This document shows positions 1-6,814 of a stretch of 64,000 bases of DNA, piece by piece. The DNA lies in the NCBI GenBank assembly GCA_039805905.1, contig JBDIVM010000004.1, positions 186,001 to 250,000 on the forward strand, in the 5' to 3' direction. Every line of letters starts with the position of its first letter. Position 1 is the first letter of the stretch. The stretch is from Thermohalobaculum sp039805905 (GTDB lineage Bacteria > Pseudomonadota > Alphaproteobacteria > Rhodobacterales > Rhodobacteraceae). The notes under the pieces are model-generated. The model worked only from the letters and a program-made list of their open reading frames with translations, did no database searches and was not told the DNA's origin. The position numbers were made by a program, and so were the translations under genes.

Positions 1-77
1 ACCTCGATCGCGCGAACCACACCGGCGCAGAAGCCGCGCGGCTCGGCGAGGTAGAGGGTCAGGTCCGGTTTGCTCAC
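1..77 (-). CDS. ispH: 4-hydroxy-3-methylbut-2-enyl diphosphate reductase, N-terminal fragment
   Basis: Only the first 25 codons are inside the window; the rest lies to the left. The start is GTG at 77, with a GGAGGAG Shine-Dalgarno sequence about 7 bases upstream. The peptide begins VSKPDLTLYLAEPRGFCAGV, and the Pro-Arg-Gly-Phe-Cys-Ala-Gly-Val stretch is the N-terminal signature of IspH/LytB; its Cys is the first ligand of the [4Fe-4S] cluster. IspH makes IPP and DMAPP from HMBPP in the last step of the MEP isoprenoid pathway. The GTG overlaps the TGA stop of a short upstream reading frame that looks like an ABC-transporter tail. The identification rests on this short motif alone. Confidence 0.85.
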   Translation of the reverse strand, partial: MSKPDLTLYLAEPRGFCAGVVRAIE

Positions 78-172
78 GCGCGCTCCTCCGCGGGGTCGAA
101 CTGCAGGGCTGCAAGTCGGGCGCAAAGCCCCCCTCGCGCCAGCAATATATCGTGCGTTCCGTGCTCGGCCAT
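74..172 (-). pseudogene. Remnant of an ABC exporter ATP-binding domain C-terminus
   Basis: The last 32 residues of this minus-strand frame begin MAEHGTHDILLARGGLCARL and run on to Ala-Leu-Gln-Phe. This matches the usual end of MsbA-like ABC exporters, where Glu-x-Gly-Thr-His-(D/E)-x-Leu-Leu precedes Gly-Gly-Leu-Tyr-x-Arg-Leu. The frame is open up to position 352, but the residues ahead of the match contain no Walker B, signature or H-loop sequence, so the ATPase core is absent. It is best read as the scar of a deletion or recombination beside ispH. Its TGA overlaps the ispH GTG, so it may still be translated and coupled to ispH. No function is claimed. The rest of 173-432 between this scar and recO holds nothing I recognise. 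Confidence 0.5.
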
Positions 173-432
173 GCTGTCATCGGCAGCGAAGCGGGTCGGG
201 TAGGCACGGCAATCCCTCACCAGACTGTCCGCAGTCACGCCGGTGAAGCTGCCCGACATTGGCGGCCCGGTGACATCCTGTTCCCGTGTGCTGGCAACGA
301 ACTCCGGCGTCGGGACTGCTTCATCGCCCGGCGGGACAGGCACACGCCGCACCAGGGCTGGTCGGATCGTCAGGCACCTTCCTCTGCTGCTCTGGCGTTG
401 TCACATAGTCGATCGCGCGCATCGATGCCAGC

Positions 433-1197
433 CTAGCTGTGTGCGGTAGGCGGCATCGCGGACCGGGCGGCCCCGGCCGGCTCGAGCAGCCGCAGCAGCC
501 TGGCGCGGGCCTCGGGGAGCGCATCCACCTCGAAGGCCGGGCAGGCACGGTGTTCGAGGAAGAAGCCGGTCATCCGCAGCGCCTCGCGGACCGCACCGGC
601 GGTCGGCTCGGTCGCACCGATAAGGAAGGCGGGCAACGGCAGCATCCGGTCGGCCCAGGCGCCACCGGCGATCCGGCTGACTGCGCGACCGGACCGCGGC
701 GATACGTAGATCAGCTCCTCGGTTCCGCCAGTCGCGGCACAGCGTCTGAGGTCAAGGCCGAAGCCGAGCGCCGCGAGCAGCGACACCTCCCATCGGGCAT
801 AGCGCGCCGGCCAGCTTGGCTCGGCGGCCGCCAGCGCATCGGCGAGGCCCAGGGTGGTACCGAAAATCTCCGGATTCGGCTCGCGTTCGGGCAGCAGCGT
901 GACCAGCAGGGCGGTGATCGCATTCATCGCGGCGAGACGGATGCGGTCGGACATGATCGACGCCGCCCGCGAGCGCAGCAGTTCGACCCGGTAATGGCCG
1001 AGATGTTCGGAGAGCCGGGCGCGCCAGTCGAGCATGAGCTGCGCCCCCGGTTGCAGTGCTGGGGCCAGCGTTGATCCCTGCCCGCCCTGTACCAGGCCGG
1101 CATGCCGGCCGTGCTCGCGGGTCAGGCACTCGATGATGGTGCTGGTCTCGCCGTGCGGCCGGACCGCCAGGAGGATGCCTTCGTCGCGCCACTCCAT
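433..1197 (-). CDS. recO: DNA repair protein RecO
   Basis: 254 residues, normal for RecO. The protein starts MEWRDEGILLAVRPHGETST, the typical N-terminal OB-fold opening of alphaproteobacterial RecO, followed by an all-helical C-terminal domain. RecO acts with RecR and RecF to displace SSB and load RecA onto single-stranded DNA at gaps, and it anneals complementary strands. It is the last gene of the minus-strand run lepB-rnc-era-DUF1491-recO, starting 9 bases after the DUF1491 stop, so it is very likely cotranscribed. The upstream Shine-Dalgarno sequence is weak, which fits translation coupled to the previous gene. The residues after about 235 are Ala/Pro-rich and probably disordered. Confidence 0.93.
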   Translation of the reverse strand: MEWRDEGILLAVRPHGETSTIIECLTREHGRHAGLVQGGQGSTLAPALQPGAQLMLDWRARLSEHLGHYRVELLRSRAASIMSDRIRLAAMNAITALLVTLLPEREPNPEIFGTTLGLADALAAAEPSWPARYARWEVSLLAALGFGLDLRRCAATGGTEELIYVSPRSGRAVSRIAGGAWADRMLPLPAFLIGATEPTAGAVREALRMTGFFLEHRACPAFEVDALPEARARLLRLLEPAGAARSAMPPTAHS

Positions 1198-1206
1198 CGC
1201 CCGAGC

Positions 1207-1539
1207 CTACGCGTCCAGCCCGGGATCGCCCAAGAGGTGGCGGCCGCGCGGGTCCTCGACCTCGATCACCCAGAGGTCCGGGTCGTAACGCCGCTGGCGC
1301 GCCAGCGCCGCGTCCACCTCCGCCTCGGGCGCCGAATCCGCCTGGACATGCCAGCCGGCAGTGCCCTCCGGCCCGAAGGCGCGGGTGAAGAACGAGGCGC
1401 GGCCGTCCATCGTGGCCACCTTCACCGCCACCGCCCCGGCGGTCCCGTCGCCTTTCCGAGCCACATGGGCATAGATGCCGGCGAGCGAGAGCCGGGTCAG
1501 ATAGGCCGAGACCCAGATCGAGGTCGCGAGCCTGGCCAC
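1207..1539 (-). CDS. DUF1491 family protein
   Basis: 110 residues with a GTG start at 1539, preceded by a GGAG 8 bases upstream. The opening (Ala-Arg-Leu-Ala-Thr-Ser-Ile-Trp-Val-Ser-Ala-Tyr-Leu-Arg/Thr-Arg) and the closing Trp-Val-Ile-Glu-Val-Glu-Asp-Pro-Arg-Gly-Arg stretch are hallmarks of the DUF1491 family of small alphaproteobacterial proteins. Function is unknown. It has no signal peptide or membrane segment, so it is probably cytoplasmic. It sits directly between era and recO, the conserved place for this family, which suggests a link to ribosome maturation or DNA repair, but that is only inference from context. Confidence 0.85.
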   Translation of the reverse strand: MARLATSIWVSAYLTRLSLAGIYAHVARKGDGTAGAVAVKVATMDGRASFFTRAFGPEGTAGWHVQADSAPEAEVDAALARQRRYDPDLWVIEVEDPRGRHLLGDPGLDA

Positions 1540-1542
1540 GCC

Positions 1543-2460
1543 TCAGTCTCCGTCCGTGAAGTCGAGGCCCATCTCGCGGTAGCGCTCCGGCTCGTCGAGC
1601 CAGCCGGGCCGGACCTTCACGGTCAGGAACAGGTGGACCTTGCGCCCGATCGCCTCGGCGATTTCGACCCGGGCCTCGGCGCCGATCTGCCGGATGGTCT
1701 GGCCCCGGTTGCCCAGCACGATGCCCTTGTGGCCCTCGCGGGCGACGTAGATGACCTGGCCGATCCGGGTCGAGCCGTCCTTCCTGTCTTCCCAGCTCTC
1801 CGCCTCGACCGTTATCTGGTAGGGGAGTTCCTGGTGCAGGCGCAGCGTCAGCTTCTCGCGCGTGATCTCGGCTGCGAGCAGCCGCAGCGGGAGGTCGGCC
1901 ACCTGGTCCCCGGGGTAGTGCCAGGGGCTTGGCGGCATCAGGCCCGCCAGCCACCGGCGCAGGTCGGGGACGCCGTCACCCTTCTCGGCCGAGATCATGA
2001 AGGTCCGCGCGAAATCGCGCATCGCGTTCAGTTCGGCCGACAGCACCAGCAGCCGCTCGCGCTTCACCCGGTCGATCTTGTTGATGACCAGCGCCACCGG
2101 CCGGCCGGGTTTCAGATGGGCATCGAGCGCGCCCAGGATCTCGCGCACGCCCTCGGTCAGGCCGCGATGGGCCTCGACCATCAGCAGGATTGCGTCGGCG
2201 TCCTCGGCTCCGGCCCATGCCGAGGCGACCATCGCCTCGTCGAGCCGGCGGCGCGGGCGGAACAGGCCGGGCGTGTCGACGAACACGATCTGGCTCGACC
2301 CCTCGATCGCAATGCCGCGGATGCGGGTGCGGGTCGTCTGGACTTTGTGAGTGACGATCGAGACCTTGGTCCCGACCATCGCGTTGACCAGCGTCGACTT
2401 GCCGGCATTCGGCTCGCCGATCACCGCGACAAAGCCGCAGCGGGTCTCAACCGGCGTCAT
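1543..2460 (-). CDS. era: GTPase Era
   Basis: 305 residues, the normal length. Era is an essential GTPase that binds the 3' end of 16S rRNA and helps 30S subunit maturation. The G1 motif GEPNAGKST, G3 DTPGL and G4 NKID are all present in the N-terminal domain. The C-terminal KH domain contains Gly-His-Lys-Gly-Ile-Val-Leu-Gly-x-x-Gly, typical of Era. The start is taken as ATG at 2460, because GGAGGT lies 8 bases upstream and the protein then begins close to the G1 motif. The reading frame is open further upstream, but that part is unlike Era. The gene overlaps the end of rnc by 14 bases, indicating coupled translation. Confidence 0.97.
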   Translation of the reverse strand: MTPVETRCGFVAVIGEPNAGKSTLVNAMVGTKVSIVTHKVQTTRTRIRGIAIEGSSQIVFVDTPGLFRPRRRLDEAMVASAWAGAEDADAILLMVEAHRGLTEGVREILGALDAHLKPGRPVALVINKIDRVKRERLLVLSAELNAMRDFARTFMISAEKGDGVPDLRRWLAGLMPPSPWHYPGDQVADLPLRLLAAEITREKLTLRLHQELPYQITVEAESWEDRKDGSTRIGQVIYVAREGHKGIVLGNRGQTIRQIGAEARVEIAEAIGRKVHLFLTVKVRPGWLDEPERYREMGLDFTDGD

Positions 2461-3160
2461 CGGAATTACCTCCGATGCCGAGAAGCGCGAGCAGCGCACG
2501 GGCCGCGCGCTGCTCGGCCTGCTTCTTCGAAGGCGCCACGCCCCGCGCAGTCTCGCCGGAGTCGATCTGTGCCTCCACGGTGAAGCTCGGGGCATGGTCG
2601 GGCCCCTCACGCGAGATCACTGCGTATTCCGGGGGCGTCTGGCCGCGGGCCTGCGCCCATTCCTGGAGCTGCGTCTTGGCGTCCATCGGCGCCCTTGCAG
2701 GGGTCTCGATCCGGGTCTGCCAGCGCGCGAGGACGAAGCGCCGGGCCGGCTCCGGGCCGGCGTCGAGATAGAGCGCGGCGATCACCGCTTCCATCGCGTC
2801 GGCCAGGATCGCCTGCTTCTTGCGCCCGCCGCTGGCGGCTTCGGACCGGCCGAGCCGCAGGAACTCACCGAGTCCGATCTCAGCCGCAACCTCGGCCAGG
2901 GTCTCGCGGCGGACCAGTGCGTTGAAGCGGGGGGCAAGGTCACCCTCGTTCTCTCCGGGGTAAACGGTGAGCAGGGCCTCGGAGATGATCAGCCCGAGCA
3001 CGCGGTCTCCGAGAAATTCGAGCCTCTGGTTGTCCGGCTCGCCGGGCCCGGTCGCCGAGGGGTGTGTCAACGCCCGTTTGAGCAGCGTCGGAGAGCGAAA
3101 GCGGTGGCCAAGCGTGGCGGCGAGGCGATCGAGCCGCGCCGGGCCTGAGCGCCACGGCAT
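2447..3160 (-). CDS. rnc: Ribonuclease III
   Basis: 237 residues. The RNase III signature NQRLEFLGDRVL holds the catalytic acidic residues, and a second acidic patch lies in Asp-Ala-Met-Glu-Ala. The C-terminal part (about 165-230) is a double-stranded RNA-binding domain ending in Ser-Lys-Lys-x-Ala-Glu-Gln-x-Ala-Ala. The enzyme cuts double-stranded RNA, including the rRNA precursor. It follows the lepB pair directly (the ATG is next to the preceding stop) and overlaps era at its 3' end. The lepB-rnc-era order is widely conserved in bacteria and supports the call. Confidence 0.97.
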   Translation of the reverse strand: MPWRSGPARLDRLAATLGHRFRSPTLLKRALTHPSATGPGEPDNQRLEFLGDRVLGLIISEALLTVYPGENEGDLAPRFNALVRRETLAEVAAEIGLGEFLRLGRSEAASGGRKKQAILADAMEAVIAALYLDAGPEPARRFVLARWQTRIETPARAPMDAKTQLQEWAQARGQTPPEYAVISREGPDHAPSFTVEAQIDSGETARGVAPSKKQAEQRAARALLALLGIGGNSDDAG

Positions 3161-3925
3161 TTACCGCACCTCCTTGAAGAACCGATCCCAGCGGGGGCTC
3201 AGCAGGCGCGAGGTTCGGTCCAGCGAGGTGTGGATCATCCACACCCTGTACCGGAGATTCCGCAACGGAACCGTTCCGTGCAGCGGCAACCGGCTGTCAA
3301 ACGAGAGATCGCGGTTGTCCCCCATGACGAAGACCTCATTCGCCTTGACAGTAAACAACGTCGTGTCGCCGAAGCCGGTGCCGCGCGACGGCGTGACTGT
3401 TCCGATCCGGCCCGTAGTGTTGAGGATGGTGACGGCCGTTCCGTCGGCATAGGTTTCGCGCCAGACCTCCTGCCGGCATTCGCCGCCATCGGGGACCGGA
3501 TCGTTGATGCAGGACGGCAGCGCTGTGCGAGGTGCGGGGCGGCGCTTAAGGGTCACGCGGTCATCGAGCCGATCCATGCCGACCCGCTGCCCGTCCACGA
3601 CAATTGCGCCGCCGCGTATCTGAATTCGCTCTCCCGGCAGCCCGATCACGCGCCCGACAGCCTCGAGCCCGCGCTGCTGCGGATGCTCGTAGACGACGAT
3701 GGTGCCGCGGGGCGGTGCCTTGCCGGGGACCACGGCACGGGCAAGGACCCAGTCACCCGTGAGCAGTGCGGGCTCCATGGTGCCGGAGCTGACTCGGTAG
3801 TTGCTGCCACCAGTCAAATACATCGCGACGAGCGGAGCGACCACCAGCAACACGGCGGCCATGATCGCGACCCCGAGCACCCCGCCGAAGACGAGTCTCC
3901 CCCGGGCTATACGGCCGCCGTCCAT
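3161..3925 (-). CDS. Signal peptidase I paralogue lacking the catalytic dyad
   Basis: 254 residues from ATG 3925, one base after the lepB stop. The fold signatures of type I signal peptidase are clear. One N-terminal membrane segment lies at about 12-36. Box B reads SSGTMEPALLTGDW at 46-59, box D AVGRVIGLPGE at 89-99, and box E MGDNRDLSFDSR at 201-212. In active enzymes box B has Ser before the Met and box D has a general-base Lys (Tyr-Val-Lys-Arg in the neighbour). Here those positions are Thr49 (ACC codon) and Gly91 (GGG codon), so the Ser/Lys dyad is missing while the substrate-side box E is intact. The frame has no stop or shift. It is probably a pseudoenzyme, perhaps a partner or regulator of LepB. 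Residual Thr-based activity is possible but unlikely without the Lys. Confidence 0.85.
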   Translation of the reverse strand: MDGGRIARGRLVFGGVLGVAIMAAVLLVVAPLVAMYLTGGSNYRVSSGTMEPALLTGDWVLARAVVPGKAPPRGTIVVYEHPQQRGLEAVGRVIGLPGERIQIRGGAIVVDGQRVGMDRLDDRVTLKRRPAPRTALPSCINDPVPDGGECRQEVWRETYADGTAVTILNTTGRIGTVTPSRGTGFGDTTLFTVKANEVFVMGDNRDLSFDSRLPLHGTVPLRNLRYRVWMIHTSLDRTSRLLSPRWDRFFKEVR

Positions 3926-3926
3926 G

Positions 3927-4811
3927 TCAGTCGATCGACTTGAAGAATCTGTCCAGGCGCCAGTTCCAGATCTGCCAGAACGGCCCATCCGATGACAGCG
4001 CAATCACCTCCGCACGGCCAATCAGGTTCTCCCAGGGAACGAAGCCCACTTCGGCGAAGCGACTGTCGACCGAATTGTCGCGGTTGTCACCCATGAAGAA
4101 AAATTGTCCCTCCGGCACCTTGAAGACGGGCGTGTGATCCGGGTTCGACCGATGGAGCTCGGACGTGTCTCCGACCACGCCGGTGATGTTCAGGACCGAG
4201 TGGGTCATGCCCTCGGGCAGGGTTTCGAGCCAGTGTTCCTTCACGCAGTCGTCGCCCGCACCGACCGGTTCGTTGATGCAGCGAGGCCGGCTCGGCGGGC
4301 TGCCGCGGGGCGCCTTCGGCTCCACGAACTCGCCATCGCGCACCGTCTTCAGTGCCTGCCCGTTGATGTGGAGTATGCCGGACTTCACCTGGATGCTGTC
4401 GCCAGGCAGGCCTACCAGCCGCTTGACATAATCGACGCAATCGTCCGGCACACCGCTGCGGCCGCCGGTGATGCGGCGGACGAGTCCGACCACCATGTCG
4501 ATCGGCCCCTGAGTGCAGGTGTCCCTTTGCGGATGCTTGAACACGATCACGTCACCCCGCTTCGGCATCGTACCGAAGATCCGGCCGTCAAACCAGTCGG
4601 GCGCAAATGGCAGCGAGAACCGGGAGTAGCCATAGGAGAACTTGGAAACGAACAGGTAGTCGCCGATCAGGAGCGTTGGCTTCATCGAGCCGGAGGGGAT
4701 CGAGAATGGCTGGTACAGCGTGGTCCGGAACACCATCGCGATCAGGAGCGCCCAGAAGATGGTCTTGGCCGTTTCCCAGAAACCGTCGTTCTGCTTCTGA
4801 GTCTTGGCCAT
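3927..4811 (-). CDS. lepB: Signal peptidase I
   Basis: 294 residues. It removes signal peptides from exported proteins at the outer face of the inner membrane. A membrane segment lies at about 15-33. Box B is IPSGSMKPTLLIGD with nucleophile Ser42. Box D is DYVKRLVGLPGD with general base Lys130. Box E is MGDNRDNSVDSR. Compared with the usual arrangement there is an extra stretch of about 30 residues at 95-125 (Cys-Thr-Gln-Gly-Pro-Ile-Asp-Met onward) between the first beta domain and box D, containing two Cys that could form a disulfide. It heads the lepB–lepB-like–rnc–era–DUF1491–recO operon. The 67 bases between it and acpS show no clear terminator. Confidence 0.96.
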   Translation of the reverse strand: MAKTQKQNDGFWETAKTIFWALLIAMVFRTTLYQPFSIPSGSMKPTLLIGDYLFVSKFSYGYSRFSLPFAPDWFDGRIFGTMPKRGDVIVFKHPQRDTCTQGPIDMVVGLVRRITGGRSGVPDDCVDYVKRLVGLPGDSIQVKSGILHINGQALKTVRDGEFVEPKAPRGSPPSRPRCINEPVGAGDDCVKEHWLETLPEGMTHSVLNITGVVGDTSELHRSNPDHTPVFKVPEGQFFFMGDNRDNSVDSRFAEVGFVPWENLIGRAEVIALSSDGPFWQIWNWRLDRFFKSID

Positions 4812-4878
4812 GGAGGATGAACTCGCAAGGGGGCTGCGGGCGCAGGGTCCGGCTATCTGACCGCGCCGCCCCGGGAAG

Positions 4879-5304
4879 TCAAGCCAAGGGCGATTGCGTG
4901 TCGGAGCGGTGCGGAATCGCCTCGATCACGACGAAGGCCTGGGCCCAGGGGAAGTCATCGGTGATGGTGACGTGGATGCGCGCAGAGTGCGCGTGCGGGA
5001 TCAGCGCGGCGAGTCGGTCTGCAGCGCCCCCGGTGACCCGCATGGTCGGCTGGCCGGAGGGAAGGTTGACCACGCCCATCTCGCGCCACGCGACGCCCAT
5101 CCGCAGCCCGGTGCCGAGCGCCTTCGAGCAGGCTTCCTTTGCAGCCCAGCGCTTGGCATAGGAGGCGATCCGCTCGCGCCGCCTTTCGGACTTCTCCTGC
5201 TCGATCTCCGTGAAGACGCGCCGGATGAAACGATTGCCGAAGCGCTCCAGGGTTCTCCCGATCCGGCGGATGTCCGCAAGATCCGAACCGATGCCGACGA
5301 TCAC
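4879..5304 (-). CDS. acpS: Holo-[acyl-carrier-protein] synthase
   Basis: 141 residues, starting at GTG 5304, which overlaps the pdxJ stop as GTGA. The opening Val-Gly-Ile-Gly-Ser-Asp-Leu-Ala-Asp-Ile carries the Mg-binding Asp of AcpS. The second motif, Arg-Trp-Ala-Ala-Lys-Glu-Ala at about 52-58, holds the catalytic Glu and Lys. The enzyme transfers 4'-phosphopantetheine from CoA to a Ser of acyl carrier protein, switching on fatty-acid synthesis. The reading frame continues upstream antisense to nothing useful and out of frame with pdxJ, so the GTG is preferred. The pdxJ-acpS-lepB order is conserved in many proteobacteria. Confidence 0.95.
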   Translation of the reverse strand: MIVGIGSDLADIRRIGRTLERFGNRFIRRVFTEIEQEKSERRRERIASYAKRWAAKEACSKALGTGLRMGVAWREMGVVNLPSGQPTMRVTGGAADRLAALIPHAHSARIHVTITDDFPWAQAFVVIEAIPHRSDTQSPLA

Positions 5305-6095
5305 GCCACCCCCTCGCCGAACGCCTCGCGCCGCGCCCTGTCCATGAGCTCGCGCATCCGGCGGATGGCGCTGTCGAGCCCCGAGAAGATCGCCTCGCCG
5401 ATCAGGAAATGCCCTATGTTGAGCTCCGTTACCTCCGGGAACGCCGCGACCGGAGCGACGGTGTCGAAGGTCAGGCCATGGCCGGCATGGACCTCGAGAC
5501 CCAGCGCACGGCCGAACGACGCCATGTCGCGCAGCCTCCCGAGCTCCATGTCGCGATCGGCAAAGCGGCCGTCGTTGTGGGCGTCGCAATAGGCGCCGGT
5601 GTGCAGCTCGATCACCGGTGCGCCGATCCGGTGTGCCGCCTCGATCTGGCGCCTGTCTGCTGCGATGAAGATCGATACGCGGCAGCCGGCTTCGCGCAGA
5701 GGTGCGATGAAATGTGCCAGCCGGTTCTCCTCGCGCGCGACTTCGAGCCCGCCCTCGGTGGTGCGCTCCTCGCGACGCTCCGGTACGATGCACACGGCGT
5801 GCGGCCTGTGGCGGAGCGCGATCGCCTGCATCTCCGGTGTCGCCGCCATCTCGAAGTTCAGCGGCAGGGTCAGCGTCGCCGTTAGCGCTTCGATGTCGCG
5901 GTCAGTGATGTGGCGCCGGTCCTCGCGCAGATGGGCAGTGATCCCGTCGGCCCCGGCCTGCTCCGCGACCCTGGCGGCATGCACCGGATCCGGATGGTGG
6001 CCGCCCCGGGCATTCCGGATGGTCGCCACATGGTCTATGTTGACCCCGAGCCGGAGCCGGCCGAGCGGCCTCGACTGGAAACCCCGATCAGACAT
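5301..6095 (-). CDS. pdxJ: Pyridoxine 5'-phosphate synthase
   Basis: 264 residues. PdxJ condenses 3-amino-2-oxopropyl phosphate with 1-deoxy-xylulose 5-phosphate to make pyridoxine 5'-phosphate in the DXP-dependent vitamin B6 route. The N-terminal LGVNIDHVATIRNARGG block and the later Gly-Ala-Asp-Gly-Ile-Thr-Ala-His-Leu-Arg-Glu-Asp-Arg-Arg-His-Ile are diagnostic. The C-terminal Glu-Leu-Asn-Ile-Gly-His block is also present. The start follows a Met after a short 13-residue lead to the conserved core. It overlaps the DUF2062 gene by 8 bases at its 5' end and acpS by 4 bases at its 3' end, so the three genes are translationally linked. Confidence 0.97.
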   Translation of the reverse strand: MSDRGFQSRPLGRLRLGVNIDHVATIRNARGGHHPDPVHAARVAEQAGADGITAHLREDRRHITDRDIEALTATLTLPLNFEMAATPEMQAIALRHRPHAVCIVPERREERTTEGGLEVAREENRLAHFIAPLREAGCRVSIFIAADRRQIEAAHRIGAPVIELHTGAYCDAHNDGRFADRDMELGRLRDMASFGRALGLEVHAGHGLTFDTVAPVAAFPEVTELNIGHFLIGEAIFSGLDSAIRRMRELMDRARREAFGEGVA

Positions 6096-6765
6096 TGTCG
6101 CCCTCCGTACCGTCGCTGGCCAGATAGGCCCGCGCTTCCTCCATCGCCATCGCCCGGCGTTGCTCTGCCCTGCGGGCGAGGCGCCGACGCCGACGCTCCT
6201 GATAGGCTGCCACGACAGGGCCGATCAGCCAATAGCCCACGACAGCCGTGACAAGTCCGGGCAGAATGCCGCCGATCAGATAGGGCAGAAAAATCTGGTC
6301 AAGAAATTCGAGGATCCCGTCCCACATTGACGGCCCGTACCCGAACCAGCTCTTGACCGTGGCTTCGAGCGAGTTCAGCGCATCGGCAAACGCGCGGGTG
6401 ACGGTAGCGAATTCCGAGCCTTCGTGGTACCGGCCGAGCATCCAGCGGCCGAGCCAGAGCGAGGAAACGCTGATGAACGGGAAGGTCAGCGGATTGCCGA
6501 CGATTGTTCCGAACAAAGACGCAAGGACGTTCCCCCGGAGCAGCCAGGCGAGGAATGCTGCCAGGAAAAAGTGGAAGCCGAAGAACGGCGTGAAAGACAC
6601 GAATGCGCCGCAGGCGAAACCTATTGCGACCCGGTGCGGACTGTCCGGCAGCCGGTGCACGCGCTTGCGGATATACTCTGCCCCGCGCCAGAACCCCTTG
6701 CGCGGGTAGAGCGCCTCGCGCAGCCGATTTGCGAATGGCGCCCTTTCTCTGCGCTTGAAGATCAT
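6088..6765 (-). CDS. DUF2062 domain membrane protein
   Basis: 225 residues. The N-terminal basic stretch (Met-Ile-Phe-Lys-Arg-Arg) leads into the DUF2062 core with Pro-His-Arg-Val-Ala-Ile-Gly-Phe-Ala-x-Gly-x-Phe-x-Ser-Phe-Thr-Pro-Phe at about 43-61 and the Gly-Thr-x-x-Gly-Asn-Pro-Leu-Thr signature at about 86-94. It has three or four membrane segments and a basic C-terminal tail. The role of the family is not established. It lies between rsh and pdxJ, the usual place in Rhodobacterales and relatives, overlapping pdxJ by 8 bases. Confidence 0.9.
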   Translation of the reverse strand: MIFKRRERAPFANRLREALYPRKGFWRGAEYIRKRVHRLPDSPHRVAIGFACGAFVSFTPFFGFHFFLAAFLAWLLRGNVLASLFGTIVGNPLTFPFISVSSLWLGRWMLGRYHEGSEFATVTRAFADALNSLEATVKSWFGYGPSMWDGILEFLDQIFLPYLIGGILPGLVTAVVGYWLIGPVVAAYQERRRRRLARRAEQRRAMAMEEARAYLASDGTEGDNV

Positions 6766-6814
6766 GGTTTCTGACCCCGGCGACCACGGCCGGCGTGGCG
6801 CGACCCCATTTCCG

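Noticed and set aside
3161..3925. LepB-like gene as an ordinary pseudogene with stop or frameshift.
   Set aside because: The frame is intact and the fold boxes are kept; only the dyad residues are changed.
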